Made by a program: the position numbers and the translations under genes. The notes beneath the pieces are model-generated. The model was not told where the DNA came from, searched no databases, and worked only from the letters and a program-made list of their open reading frames with translations. A DNA stretch of 64,000 nt from Candidatus Acidulidesulfobacter diazotrophicus (lineage in GTDB: Bacteria; SZUA-79; Acidulodesulfobacterales; Acidulodesulfobacteraceae), in assembly GCA_004195025.1 (NCBI GenBank), contig SGBB01000003.1, forward strand, positions 1-64,000. The letters run 5' to 3'. Position 1 is the stretch's first letter; each line of letters starts with the position of its first letter. Below are positions 53,284-62,046 of this stretch, piece by piece.

Positions 53284-53882
53284 AGAATAGCCTCCAGTAT
53301 GGGTTTTATTATATTACCGACGCGGCAAATCTTGGCATACCGCATTATTTCTTCCGGTTTTATATTTTTTTCCGCAATGGCCGTTTTAATGGCCTGCCGC
53401 GCTACATCCATACCTATTTTATTGCGGAATTTAAAACAGTCTGCAACGGTCTTGGCGAGACTATAAACTTTAATTTTATAGCCTTCTATTTCATGTTCTT
53501 CAATCCCCGCCCCCCATGATTTGATATTGAACCGGTAAAATCTTACAGGGGGGTATTTGATTCTGTGCGCATGGGTACCTTGAGGGATAGCCATATCCAC
53601 ATATTTGGGGATTTCAACCGTAGCCTCGTGAAAGGAAAGGGCGGAAATAAGACAGATAACCCCCCTTGGCGCTTGAAGGGATGCGGCGACGAGATCTGGA
53701 TGTGTTTTAATAGCGTGATTAGTCAGCCCATAAAGCCCCCTGGCGATTTTTTCGACTTTCTTTTCTTTTTTAAGGATATTAAGAGAATCAGGGTGAAATC
53801 CTTCCTTTATAATAGTCGAAAACCTGACTGTCCCGCCGTTGCTCTGAAAAAGATTTATAAGCCGATCCGTTTTTCTTTGCAT
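53280..53882 (-). CDS. AbiEi-type antitoxin/regulator (second pair)
   Basis: 200 residues. The N-terminal winged helix (RLINLFQSNGGTVRFSTIIK, then KVEKIARGLYGLT) and the following PRGVICLISALSFHEAT are the AbiEi_4-type pattern, with YSLAKTVADCFKFRNKIGMD in the C-domain. It probably represses the operon and counters the nucleotidyltransferase. The 305-base upstream gap holds AATAATATTCCG-like inverted bits near the start, but no clear operator. Confidence 0.8.
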   Translation of the reverse strand: MQRKTDRLINLFQSNGGTVRFSTIIKEGFHPDSLNILKKEKKVEKIARGLYGLTNHAIKTHPDLVAASLQAPRGVICLISALSFHEATVEIPKYVDMAIPQGTHAHRIKYPPVRFYRFNIKSWGAGIEEHEIEGYKIKVYSLAKTVADCFKFRNKIGMDVARQAIKTAIAEKNIKPEEIMRYAKICRVGNIIKPILEAIL

Positions 53883-54188
53883 AATATATTCCGTATAATT
53901 TTATAATACTTATAAATAAGTATATATATTTTATACGGAAAATGTCAAGCGCTTTATGGGAATAAATATTAAGGGGGGGTTATTGTCAATGACGGGAATA
54001 TTAAGGAATGATGAAAGTTTGGTTAAAAAATAGTTAATTATTTTTTTAACGGCAAACTCTAATATTTTATTGACAAATTACCGTTTACCGTATATATATT
54101 ATAAATAGTTTTAAAAGCTTTACTACTTAACGGTTTTAATAACAGTTTCACAAATTAATCAAACTTAATTTAATAATCAGGAGTTATT
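53883..54188. other. Divergent gap upstream of HU
   Basis: 305 bases between AbiEi-type and hup. A likely hup promoter is TTGACA near 54070 with TATATT ~17-20 bases on (TTGACAAATTACCGTTTACC). An AGGAG site precedes hup. Otherwise A/T-rich. Confidence 0.45.
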
Positions 54189-54491
54189 ATGACAAAGAAA
54201 GAATTAGTAGACGCTATGGCAAAAGAATCAAGGCTTTCCAAAATTGACAGCGAGAAGGCGTTAAATTCATTTGTAATCGCTGTTACCAACGCTCTCAAAA
54301 AGGGAGACGAAGTTAAAATGATAGGTTTCGGAAATTTCAGCGTTATAAGCAGGGCCGCAAGAACCGGCAGAAATCCGCAGACAGGAAAAGCAATTCAAAT
54401 TAAGGCTTCTAAAGCGCCTAAATTTAAAGCGGGAACGGCTTTAAAAGATGCGGTTAATACCGTTAGCGCAAAGAAAAGCGGTAAAAAGTAA
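54189..54491 (+). CDS. hup: HU-type histone-like DNA-binding protein
   Basis: 100 residues, typical HU length plus a lysine-rich tail. MTKKELVDAMAKESRLSKID forms the helical dimer base; GFGNFSVISRAARTGRNPQT contains the conserved GxFxxxxRxxRxGRNPxT of the DNA-binding arms, and IKASKAPKFKAG follows. HU bends and compacts DNA and supports integrase and replication complexes. CAGGAG precedes the start. Confidence 0.92.
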   Translation: MTKKELVDAMAKESRLSKIDSEKALNSFVIAVTNALKKGDEVKMIGFGNFSVISRAARTGRNPQTGKAIQIKASKAPKFKAGTALKDAVNTVSAKKSGKK

Positions 54492-54564
54492 TTTTGATAA
54501 TATTTTTTACATTTTGTTAAAGATAAAATTAGGCAACCCTTTACAATACTGACTGGCGATAAGA

Positions 54565-54595
54565 TAAGGCATATTATTTTATTCCATATGCCTTA
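54565..54595. terminator. Hairpin between convergent genes
   Basis: TAAGGCATAT and ATATGCCTTA pair perfectly over an 11-base loop, followed by ATTTCTTCC. The position between hup (+) and the minus-strand gene ending at 54617 suits a shared terminator. Confidence 0.55.
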
Positions 54596-54616
54596 ATTTC
54601 TTCCTTATTTGTCTTT

Positions 54617-55756
54617 TTATTTTTGCCTTTTTCTTTTTGCAATAACAAAGCCTCCGATTATACCGCCGATTAAAACAACACCTGCGACAATAAATACAAT
54701 ATTGTAGTTTATTGCCGGTTTAATTAACACATAATTTTTATATTTTTTATAGTTAGCAAGATTTTTCCCAAAAAAGCTTTTTTCAGAATAGCCCTTATGA
54801 GCATCTTTATTTTCATAATAATAGATAAACCTTTTCGCATAACTGTTAGGATATGGCTTTTTGTTTTTCACAGATAAATATTCAATTTTTGCGGCAAAAG
54901 GATGTTTTTTAGCAAGCTCTTCAATTGTTTGTCCTTTAATCAAAGTATTATATAGTGCGGATTGTATCTTCCCAGGTTCTATTTGATTTGCGAATTGATG
55001 AGATATTGACCTTCCATCCGTAGCAAAATAATTTATATAACTTTTGACATGTTTCACAATTCCTGCGATTTTCATATATTTATAGTTAATTAAGCTGGCA
55101 TTAGCGTCAGTAACAGGCGCGAAAACAGTTATTTCATTGATAATATTATGATTGGTAGACAAAATATATAATTGTAAAAGCGAGTCTATCGCCTTAAAAT
55201 TATTTTGCCTATAATAACGTATTAGCATTAACGCACCAGATAAGACATGGTTAAAACCGCCTGTAGTTATAGTAAAGTTTTTGCCGATAAAATTACAAAA
55301 ACTAAGGTTATAGTTAATGTTAATCTGATTTGACGACGACAATTCCTGCGACATACTTTTTGCAATATCGTTAGCGTCTTCGCTTTTGGTAGATTTAACG
55401 TTTCCTATATTAACTCCAGTTATCTCGGGTATAGATATTCCTGTTTTTTTGTCTATCTCATTAATGAGATTATTGGAGACGGTTTTAGACTTATTAATAG
55501 AGTGGATTACTTCTTTATAGTTAGAAACGGTTACCGGTAGACCATTTATTCCGGTAATTGCCGAATAAGGCATATTATTGATATATTGATTTAGACTGCC
55601 GTTCATATTCCACGAAAAGTATATTTTTATGCCGCCCGCAGTTGCGACACAAGCGCCGTTCGTGCAATTTTCGTTAATCTCTATTGCATTAGCGGCTTTG
55701 CCGATAAAACCGAACAAGCCAAAAAATAATAATAATGCAATGATAAGTTTTTTCAT
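54617..55756 (-). CDS. Exported, C-terminally anchored protein of unknown function
   Basis: 379 residues. A signal peptide (IIALLLFFGLFGFIGKAANA) and a C-terminal helix with a positive stop (YNIVFIVAGVVLIGGIIGGF, then AKRKRQK) make it a type I membrane protein with its body in the periplasm. Three cysteines at the N-terminus (NENCTNGACVATAGG) and one further on are notable. The layout resembles LPXTG-like or archaeosortase-type sorting tails (hydrophobic stretch plus basic end), but no sorting motif is evident. Unknown family. Confidence 0.55.
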   Translation of the reverse strand: MKKLIIALLLFFGLFGFIGKAANAIEINENCTNGACVATAGGIKIYFSWNMNGSLNQYINNMPYSAITGINGLPVTVSNYKEVIHSINKSKTVSNNLINEIDKKTGISIPEITGVNIGNVKSTKSEDANDIAKSMSQELSSSNQININYNLSFCNFIGKNFTITTGGFNHVLSGALMLIRYYRQNNFKAIDSLLQLYILSTNHNIINEITVFAPVTDANASLINYKYMKIAGIVKHVKSYINYFATDGRSISHQFANQIEPGKIQSALYNTLIKGQTIEELAKKHPFAAKIEYLSVKNKKPYPNSYAKRFIYYYENKDAHKGYSEKSFFGKNLANYKKYKNYVLIKPAINYNIVFIVAGVVLIGGIIGGFVIAKRKRQK

Positions 55757-55850
55757 ATTTAATAACCCTTTTTTTTAAGGTTAATTTTATTATTCGCCGG
55801 TTTTGCAATACTGAAAACGGTTTAGAAATTATAAAAACATATTTATCACG

Positions 55851-56777
55851 TTATTTTTTTGTTTCGTTTTTTATTTTACTTATCATAAAAAGGCAATCCT
55901 GAGCTAAAGAGCTGTCGCCGCTTATTTTAAACATATTATAAGCCTTCTGATAATACGACAAAGCTTTTTTATTATGCCCTTCATTCCTGTAAAGCCTGCC
56001 TAGGTATTTATATCCGATCCCAATCCAGTCTTTATTGCCTATTTTTTTCTCCATTAAAATGCCTTTAAGGATATATCTTTTGGCTTTAACATAATTTTTA
56101 GCATATGTATATAATGAGCCGAGATTTAAATAATCATTAGCGGTTCTGTAATAGTTGCCTATGTTTTCGTCTAAATTCAGAGCTTTTATTTCGTACCTTA
56201 CAGCTTCGGGATAATTGTTCATATTCGAATAAACCATAGCTATATTATTATAGCTTCCCGCTTTTCCTTTTTTGGTTGTCCTTAACAATAATGATTTTTT
56301 TTCATAACGCAGGGCTTTTTGATATTTGCCTTCGTTGAAATATATTCCGGCTATATTATTAATATCCTCAGACTCTAAACTTATATTATTAAGCTGCCTT
56401 GCAAGTTTTAACGACCTGAAATCATACATTAAGGCATCTTTTTTGTTTCCGACGGAATCAAATACACTGCCTATCCAGTTGTAAACAAGCATTAATCTAT
56501 TTTTATCGTTAGCAAGAGGGATGGCCTGTTTAAAATCGTAAAGCGCAGGTTTGTATAAACCGAGATATTGATCCGTCTCTCCGAGACAAAGATGAGCGTA
56601 GAAACTGTTAGGTCGGTCGTTTACCGCTCTTATTCCCCAAGTCCTTGCGGTTTTAAAAGACTGAGCGCTTATATGGTCAAAGCACTCTTTCGTCGAATAA
56701 GGCAAGGCGTAAGATTTAACTGCGAATAAAGATAAAAATAAAAAAGATACTGCTAATAATAAGATTGTTTTGATCAT
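55851..56777 (-). CDS. Exported tetratricopeptide-repeat protein
   Basis: 308 residues. After the signal peptide (LLAVSFLFLSLFAVKSYA) there are at least five TPR helices in pairs, for example KGKAGSYNNIAMVYSNMNNY-PEAVRYEIKAL and YLNLGSLYTYAKNYVKAKRY. TPRs bind other proteins; this one acts in the periplasm. It is between other exported proteins on the same strand, so it may help assemble a cell-surface structure. Confidence 0.75.
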   Translation of the reverse strand: MIKTILLLAVSFLFLSLFAVKSYALPYSTKECFDHISAQSFKTARTWGIRAVNDRPNSFYAHLCLGETDQYLGLYKPALYDFKQAIPLANDKNRLMLVYNWIGSVFDSVGNKKDALMYDFRSLKLARQLNNISLESEDINNIAGIYFNEGKYQKALRYEKKSLLLRTTKKGKAGSYNNIAMVYSNMNNYPEAVRYEIKALNLDENIGNYYRTANDYLNLGSLYTYAKNYVKAKRYILKGILMEKKIGNKDWIGIGYKYLGRLYRNEGHNKKALSYYQKAYNMFKISGDSSLAQDCLFMISKIKNETKK

Positions 56778-56812
56778 AAATAAAACTCCTTTTTTTGATA
56801 TAAATATTAACT

Positions 56813-57379
56813 TTAAAAAGCGCTACTCTCCGATTTAGCTTTTTTTGCGGTTCTGGCTTCTTTTTGCTTATGGTATTCATATAAAAATCTTTGATAATTT
56901 ATTTTATTTCTTAAGTTTAAATAAACAGTAGAACTCGGCCAGCCTCTAAAAATTTTAATTTCCATATTTGAACCAAAATACCAGAAAGCAGTAACGTCTC
57001 CTAACCTGTAATTGCCGTTGATGCTTGACGGATTACCGTATTTATCCGAAACGATATTTATTACATGTTTTACGAGCTCCGTATTCATAAAAGCCGAAAA
57101 AATATATTGCGCATTGGCAAATCTGTTGTTTTTCGTATAACAAACATCTAACCTCGATGCTCCGCTAAGCTGTCCCGTTACTTTATAGCTGTCGCACCAG
57201 TAATTAAAACCCTGCCTGATCGGAATAAGTCCCGCTTTTTGTATGGCCGATTCTAAACTTGTTCTGCTTGCGCTTTTCAGGTTCGTCCCGAATAATACAA
57301 GCGGCTTTGCATAAGCCGAAGAAGTAAATAAAGAAAATGAAATAATTGCAATAAATATTAAAATACTTTTCTTTTTCAT
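56813..57379 (-). CDS. Exported protein of unknown function
   Basis: 188 residues. A signal peptide (KSILIFIAIISFSLFTSSAY, then A) is followed by LVLFGTNLKSASRTSLESAI and a body with a CDSYKV...LDVCYTKN cysteine pair. Family not recognised, although the pattern of a ~25-residue helix then beta-strands recurs in small periplasmic proteins. It closes 11 bases after the lipoprotein gene that precedes it, so they share an operon. Confidence 0.5.
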   Translation of the reverse strand: MKKKSILIFIAIISFSLFTSSAYAKPLVLFGTNLKSASRTSLESAIQKAGLIPIRQGFNYWCDSYKVTGQLSGASRLDVCYTKNNRFANAQYIFSAFMNTELVKHVINIVSDKYGNPSSINGNYRLGDVTAFWYFGSNMEIKIFRGWPSSTVYLNLRNKINYQRFLYEYHKQKEARTAKKAKSESSAF

Positions 57380-57390
57380 CAGTTTCCCCC

Positions 57391-57777
57391 TTAAAATTTA
57401 ACAAAATCCCCACATATGTTAACTATCGAAGAATTCCATTCGGAACCCTGTAACGCTGCCGTTGCATCCGTTACTCTCATATTAATGAAGGCGTTTGCTC
57501 CCATTTTCATTCCCTTGGCCTGTATTTGGATAATCGCAAGTTGAAATTTTAACCGATAATTTGACGGGGTTCCTCCGTAAATAAAATAATTACAGTAAAA
57601 TCCGTCTGTTTTTGAAATGTTTTTGCTGGGGATAGAGTGCAGAGTGCTGACGATGAAGGATTGTTTTTTAGATTTTTGTTTGGCGGTTTGTGGTTTGCCG
57701 GAAATATGGCATCCAGTAAGAACTAAAGAAAACACAAATAAAAAGGAAAGTAAGGCGATAATCTTTTTGCGTTTCAT
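57391..57777 (-). CDS. Lipoprotein of unknown function
   Basis: 128 residues with a lipobox (LVLTGC; Cys22 lipidated) and an unstructured Lys/Gln-rich linker. The C-terminal GANAFINMRVTDATA resembles the GANA-hydrophobic strand of YbjQ/DUF4156-like periplasmic proteins, but only over a few residues. The start has an AGGAG site. It is the first gene of a small operon with 56813. Confidence 0.5.
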   Translation of the reverse strand: MKRKKIIALLSFLFVFSLVLTGCHISGKPQTAKQKSKKQSFIVSTLHSIPSKNISKTDGFYCNYFIYGGTPSNYRLKFQLAIIQIQAKGMKMGANAFINMRVTDATAALQGSEWNSSIVNICGDFVKF

Positions 57778-57872
57778 TTTTTAACTCCTCCTAAAGAGAT
57801 TATTGAACTTATAACTTATAAATTCTAACACGCAGAATATAATCTAATCTTAATTTATGGTAGCATTATATA

Positions 57873-58334
57873 TTATTTTTCTATTGATACTATTCCATGA
57901 TGAGGATAACCGAATTTCATATCTTCCGCATTAAACCCATTAATATAATTATGAACGATAAATCCATTGTTTGTTTTTCTATATACATATTCAATCCTAT
58001 TAAAACTACCACTATTAGATATATGCCGAGATACCCCTTCTAAGAAATTATTAAGAAATGTTGCGTTTGTAAATTTTTTGGTTAAAAATATTCTAGGGTG
58101 AATAGCAAATATCATCCTCATTTTTTTGCCATTAACTGTGAGCATTAATCCTTTGAATATTCGACAGCTATTCCAAACATCAAGCTTAACATTACCGATA
58201 AATTTCAATTGTTCATATTCTTTAATATTTTCTTTTTTTAATTTTGTTATTTTAGCTTTTCCTGATGCTAAAATACCCCCTTGTTTTTGATAAATTTTAT
58301 TTGGCGCATATATAACTGGAGCTTCATAGTGCAT
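57873..58334 (-). pseudogene. Protein of unknown function, N-terminus probably lost
   Basis: 153 codons. All neighbours on this strand have signal peptides; this frame has none, and its first codon (ATG 58334) touches the end of an IS21-type element (TGCAGCGGTCATATCGGACA). The original start was therefore likely replaced by the insertion. The remaining body has beta-strand-rich stretches (FIGNVKLDVWNSCRIFKGLM) and a YPHHG loop. Not recognised. Confidence 0.5.
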
Positions 58335-58640
58335 GCAGCGGTCATATCGGACACCTCAGCCGTAAATTTTCGGACACTAAAAACGGAGTAGTCGGACACT
58401 TTTTATATTATAATAATTAATTAGTATTGTGCAATAAAAAAAATTAAATTATCAGCATTAATTTTCTAAACTCATCTTTGAATTTAATTCATTAGAAAAA
58501 TCTTTTGATTTTATTTTTCTCATACTTTCGCCTTTCAGGTTTATTTTATATGAGCTGTAAACTAATCTGTCTAAAATAGCATCCGCAATAGTCGGATCGT
58601 TAAAATAATTATACCAGTCGGCAATAGACAAAACTTGAAA
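58335..58640 (-). mobile_element. IS21-type remnant, second group
   Basis: The end carries TCGGACACC, TCGGACACT and GTCGGACACT repeats (58352-58400), the multiple end-repeat style of another IS21 group, followed after 60 bases by the istB tail. The element is not related in sequence to the IS21-like copies at 27852 and 36887. Confidence 0.65.
58458..58640 (-). pseudogene. istB C-terminal fragment
   Basis: The frame reads LFQVLSIADWYNYFNDPTIA, then DAILDRLVYSSYKINLKGES and ends with MSLEN. The D-P-x-x-A-D-A-I-L-D-R-L string is diagnostic of the IstB sensor-2 region. Nothing before ~58640 remains. Confidence 0.8.
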
Positions 58641-59498
58641 TAATATGATTTAGACTTCTAAAATTAAACAAAATTATATGGGTAAATTTGGGTTAGAAAA
58701 AAGGATGCTATAACAAAAATATCAGGCAATATAAATATATAAACATAGTAGTAAAATTTTAATTATGAAAAATAAAAAAAGAAAAATTGTTTATTGCATA
58801 ATATAATTACCCAATATTGCAATATCCATAAAGATAAATATTCCAAGACCTATACAGATAGACTCAAGAACGGTTAATAAATGAATACCCGCAAGATATG
58901 CAAAGATAAAGCCTGTTAATATAAGAACAATAGGTATTATCGTAGATATCCTTTCAAAATAGCATATCGGTCAAAGACATTAATATTAATCCTGAAAATA
59001 ATATAAGATATTTCAGATTAAAACTTGCAGGAATGATAAATTTATCGGTTAAAGGAATACAAAGAATACAACGTTAAAAATTCTTTGCTAATCTCTTTCA
59101 TTTAAGATTAGGCATTTCATACTGACACGGAATTTTAAACGGTCTTGTTATATCTTTATTGCTTTACGCTACTTGCCTGAAAAATCGACTCTGCCTGATG
59201 CGGCTTGTAAGCGCGGCAGAGGGATGCAATCAACAAAAGAGTAACGCCTGATTGCCTGATTGATTAGCCTGTTTGATGTAACAAAAAGTTATCCGATTTA
59301 TTTATTTCCGTACTCCCGCTTGAATATGCGGGTAGTGATTTTTATTTTACGGCTATTTCTAAATAGAGTTGGGCATTATGAATAAATTAGATGATATTGA
59401 TTTTGACAACGAGCATAAGATAAAAAAATAAATATAAAAATAAAAGCTAATAACGCTATAAATTTATATTTAGTTATCATTTTTACTTTTAATATTAA
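58641..59498. pseudogene. Region of decayed genes, including a membrane-protein fragment
   Basis: On the minus strand, 58791-58968 encodes a start-less, two-helix scrap (IPIVLILTGFIFAYLAGIHL, then LGIFIFMDIAILGNYIMQ). A MITE family B left end (TTATCCGATTTATTTATTTC) is at 59289-59333. Around 59100-59280 there are GC-richer stretches without a frame. No intact gene seen. Confidence 0.45.
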
Positions 59499-59867
59499 TT
59501 AATTATTTTTATATTTTATTATAATAGGCGAACCAGCGGGAACATAATACGGCGGAGGTCCGACAGGAATATAATATGCTGGTCTTTCATAATACGGATA
59601 TATGTCATAACCGCTTTTAATATAATAATTGACTTTTCCGTAAGGAATAAACATTACATGAGAACGGCTTCCGTTAGGGAATATTTCAATAAAATACTTA
59701 CTTGATTTTGACGGAGCATTATAATTATAAAAATATTGATATTGATATTGATTGTTATAGGCTATTTCAGGAGACATCGGCACAATAACTCCATTATAGG
59801 CGTAAACTTTTGTAGAAAACAGAAATAAGCCCGATATAATCAATACAATTAATAATATTTTTTTCAT
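59499..59867 (-). CDS. Small exported Tyr/Pro-rich protein
   Basis: 122 residues. Signal peptide (KKILLIVLIISGLFLFSTKV, then YA), then a tyrosine-rich body: NQYQYQYFYNYNAP and YDIYPYYERPAYYIPVGPPP. No cysteines. A surface or outer-membrane coat role is suggested only by composition. Next to the exported cluster. Confidence 0.5.
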   Translation of the reverse strand: MKKILLIVLIISGLFLFSTKVYAYNGVIVPMSPEIAYNNQYQYQYFYNYNAPSKSSKYFIEIFPNGSRSHVMFIPYGKVNYYIKSGYDIYPYYERPAYYIPVGPPPYYVPAGSPIIIKYKNN

Positions 59868-59890
59868 AATTAGCCTCTATTGTCTTATGT

Positions 59891-60103
59891 TTATGTAGCG
59901 AAGTTAATTTTAATTTCAATTTCCGGATAAAAATATCTTATAATATCAATCTGTTCCAAATATAATCTGCTGCCGACTTTACAATCGATTAATTCTTCTT
60001 CGCCGCTGTCTGCTTTAGGATTATGTAAATCTTCTACTCCCGTGTTTTCGGTAATTATGAAAACATTTTTTGTAATTTCTTTAATTTCTAATATTTTTAA
60101 CAT
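59891..60103 (-). CDS. Small protein of unknown function
   Basis: 70 residues with a mixed alpha/beta pattern (ILEIKEITKNVFIITENTGV, then IIRYFYPEIEIKINFAT). No motif recognised. AAGGATATA precedes the start. Its stop lies just before the exported Tyr/Pro-rich gene, so they may share a transcript. Confidence 0.45.
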   Translation of the reverse strand: MLKILEIKEITKNVFIITENTGVEDLHNPKADSGEEELIDCKVGSRLYLEQIDIIRYFYPEIEIKINFAT

Positions 60104-60165
60104 TTATATCCTTATTTTTTTAAATAAATATATTTAATTAATTTTAATATTTTTCATCGGTATTG

Positions 60166-60417
60166 TTACTTATTTTCACCATTCTTATTTTTAATATTGC
60201 CGTTTCCGAATTTAAATAAATTTTTATCTTTTGAATTTTTTATAACTACAAAATATATTATACTTCCTATTAAATTAAATAAGACGACTATTAATAGCCA
60301 TATAATTTTATTTGCTCCATTCATTTCAGGTTGTTTAATAATATCAAAAATGGCTATAATAATTACTATAGCTCCTATAAGCCATAAAATGCCGAAACCG
60401 AAAAACATACTGAACAT
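60166..60417 (-). CDS. PLDc_N-type membrane protein
   Basis: 83 residues with two helices (LWLIGAIVIIIAIFDII and NKIIWLLIVVLFNLIGSIIY) and the phospholipase-D N-terminal signature W-x4-V-x-x-F-N-x-I-G-x-I-I-Y-F-V-V. The domain is often found alone as a small membrane protein of unknown function. A GGAAG-type site precedes the start. Confidence 0.65.
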   Translation of the reverse strand: MFSMFFGFGILWLIGAIVIIIAIFDIIKQPEMNGANKIIWLLIVVLFNLIGSIIYFVVIKNSKDKNLFKFGNGNIKNKNGENK

Positions 60418-60520
60418 AATAACTTCCTTAAATATTATTAAACATTATTTTTAGCATTTTTATTTTTACAATATAAAATAAATTATTTTATATTGTAAAT
60501 TTTTATATTACATATACAAT

Positions 60521-60955
60521 TTAACTAATTGCCGCAATTATAACCTTTCTGGTTCTAGGACCGTCAAATTCACATAAAAAAATACCTTCCCATCTGCCTA
60601 GAAGAAGTTTTCCGTTCAAAACAGGAACAATTCGAGAGTTGCCGATTATTGAAGATTTTATATGAGCGTCTGAATTCCCTTCCGCGTGATTAAATTTAAT
60701 GCCTGCGGGTATAATACCCTTTAAAAAGTTTTGTATATCTGAAACGACATCGGAATCGGCATTTTCGTTTATTATTATCCCCGCCGTAGTGTGCGGAGTA
60801 TAAATCAGGCACAGTCCACTTTTTAAAGAAGTATCCTTATCATTAAGGTCATTAAGGTCACACTTCTTAAAACACGAGTTTATAGAATTTATTACTTCGT
60901 CAGTGATGTCTATAAAATTAGTCTTTTTTAATGTGTTAATTTCAAAATCGGATAT
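60521..60955 (-). CDS. YjbQ/UPF0047-family protein
   Basis: 144 residues. CLIYTPHTTAGIIINENADS and GNSDAHIKSSIIGNSRIVPV carry the family's conserved histidines; the end GRWEGIFLCEFDGPRTRKVI is also standard. Known members show low thiamine-phosphate-synthase-like activity. A longer frame reaches 61018 but its first codons come from a MITE end, so the internal ATG is preferred. No tight operon partner. Confidence 0.75.
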   Translation of the reverse strand: MSDFEINTLKKTNFIDITDEVINSINSCFKKCDLNDLNDKDTSLKSGLCLIYTPHTTAGIIINENADSDVVSDIQNFLKGIIPAGIKFNHAEGNSDAHIKSSIIGNSRIVPVLNGKLLLGRWEGIFLCEFDGPRTRKVIIAAIS

Positions 60956-61003
60956 CATTTTTTTTAATAATTTAACATTTATTTTTAGATAATATATTAT
61001 ATT

Positions 61004-61094
61004 ACCTAAAATCACCATTAGGAATCATTAAAGCTGTTTCAATATACGTATACGGTACATACTGAATTCCTGCTTTCGCAGGAATGACACCCTG
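61004..61094. mobile_element. MITE family A, copy 4 (left part)
   Basis: ACCTAAAATCACCATTAGGA is a variant of the family end at 4685, followed by CCTGCTTTCGCAGGAATGAC and ACCCTG. The right end is missing. Confidence 0.55.
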
Positions 61095-61104
61095 TTTGAA
61101 TTGT

Positions 61105-61248
61105 TTATGGTTGTTGAGCCAATTTAGTTCCTGCATATCCTCCTACTGCGCCGCCTGCTAAACCGCCCATAAAACTGGCGCATCCGCTTGTCATTGATAT
61201 CATAGAAATCAATAAAACACCTAAAATTATTATTTTAATTTTTTTCAT
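61105..61248 (-). CDS. Small glycine-rich lipoprotein
   Basis: 47 residues. The signal MKKIKIIILGVLLISMISMT ends in the lipobox TSGC (Cys23 lipidated), followed by a short glycine-zipper tail (FMGGLAGGAVGGYAG). CTGGAG lies about 8 bases before the ATG. Glycine-zipper lipoproteins of this size often sit in the outer membrane; role unknown. Confidence 0.6.
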   Translation of the reverse strand: MKKIKIIILGVLLISMISMTSGCASFMGGLAGGAVGGYAGTKLAQQP

Positions 61249-61596
61249 TTTTTTCTCCAGGTATTATAATGTTTAATTAAATTATTTTATTAAGTTATTT
61301 TCTAATTTGTTCATTTTTAGTTTAATATTTTATCGTTAAATTGTATTTTTTTGTTTATAATAATATTTATTTATTTAATATTTACAATATTTTTGTATTA
61401 TTTGTATTATTTGTATTATTAGTTTAGAAAACAATAGAATTAATGGTTTTACTTGCAAAACTTTTGCATAAATAAAAATATTTATTAATATATTTTTCTA
61501 TTTCTTGCACTGCACTGCACTACACTGTCCTACACATAAGTTTGCTGTTATTTTGTCAATTTCAGCATTAATCATTAAATGATACTGAGGCAAGGC
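61249..61596. other. A/T-rich intergenic region
   Basis: 350 bases, nearly all A/T, with direct repeats of TTTGTATTAT at 61391-61420 and CACTGCACTGCACTACACTG at 61506-61530. No gene is seen. The latter looks like a short tandem repeat of CACTG. Confidence 0.4.
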
Positions 61597-61821
61597 TTAT
61601 TTTTTCCTGCGCGTAAAAAACAGAAGCGATGCTCCACCTATTATTCCTCCAATACCAACCCATGTCGGGATGTTTACAGTTCGCTTTTGCTTACCTATGA
61701 CTTTAACAGGACCTACCTTTGCGTACTGAACCTCCTTGGTGTAGCTAAATTGACCATACGCAAGCCCCAGAACGCCTGCCACTATCAGTATAATTGCAAT
61801 GATTTTAATTCCTGAATTCAT
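61597..61821 (-). CDS. DUF3185-like membrane protein
   Basis: 74 residues. Helix one IIAIILIVAGVLGLAYGQFS, a loop VGPVKVIGKQKRTVNIPTWV, and helix two GIGGIIGGASLLFF, ending in RRKK on the cytoplasmic side. The L-A-Y-G...TVNIP-x-W-x-G order matches the DUF3185 family of small inner-membrane proteins. A GGAGGG site precedes the start. Confidence 0.6.
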   Translation of the reverse strand: MNSGIKIIAIILIVAGVLGLAYGQFSYTKEVQYAKVGPVKVIGKQKRTVNIPTWVGIGGIIGGASLLFFTRRKK

Positions 61822-61887
61822 CTACCCTCCTTAATGCTGTATAGGCTGACATTAAATAAAAAATAAATAATGATGATTAAGCCGAGC

Positions 61888-62046
61888 TTATATTATTATG
61901 CGCATCAGGACAAGGATTAAAACTATCACCAGCACTACACCGATAACTCCGGTTGGACCATATCCCCATTCCCTGCTATGCGGCCAGGCTGGAAATGCAC
62001 CAAGAAGCAGTACAACCAAAATTATTAATAATATTATACCTAACAT
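61888..62046 (-). CDS. DUF3309-like small membrane protein
   Basis: 52 residues: MLGIILLIILVVLLLGAFPA, then WPHSREWGYGPTGVIGVVLV and a hydrophobic end. The WPHS-x-x-WGYGP motif between two helices is the DUF3309 hallmark. AAGTTT/GGAGAAAG precedes the ATG. Together with 61597 it forms a cluster of tiny stress-type membrane proteins. Confidence 0.7.
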   Translation of the reverse strand: MLGIILLIILVVLLLGAFPAWPHSREWGYGPTGVIGVVLVIVLILVLMRIII

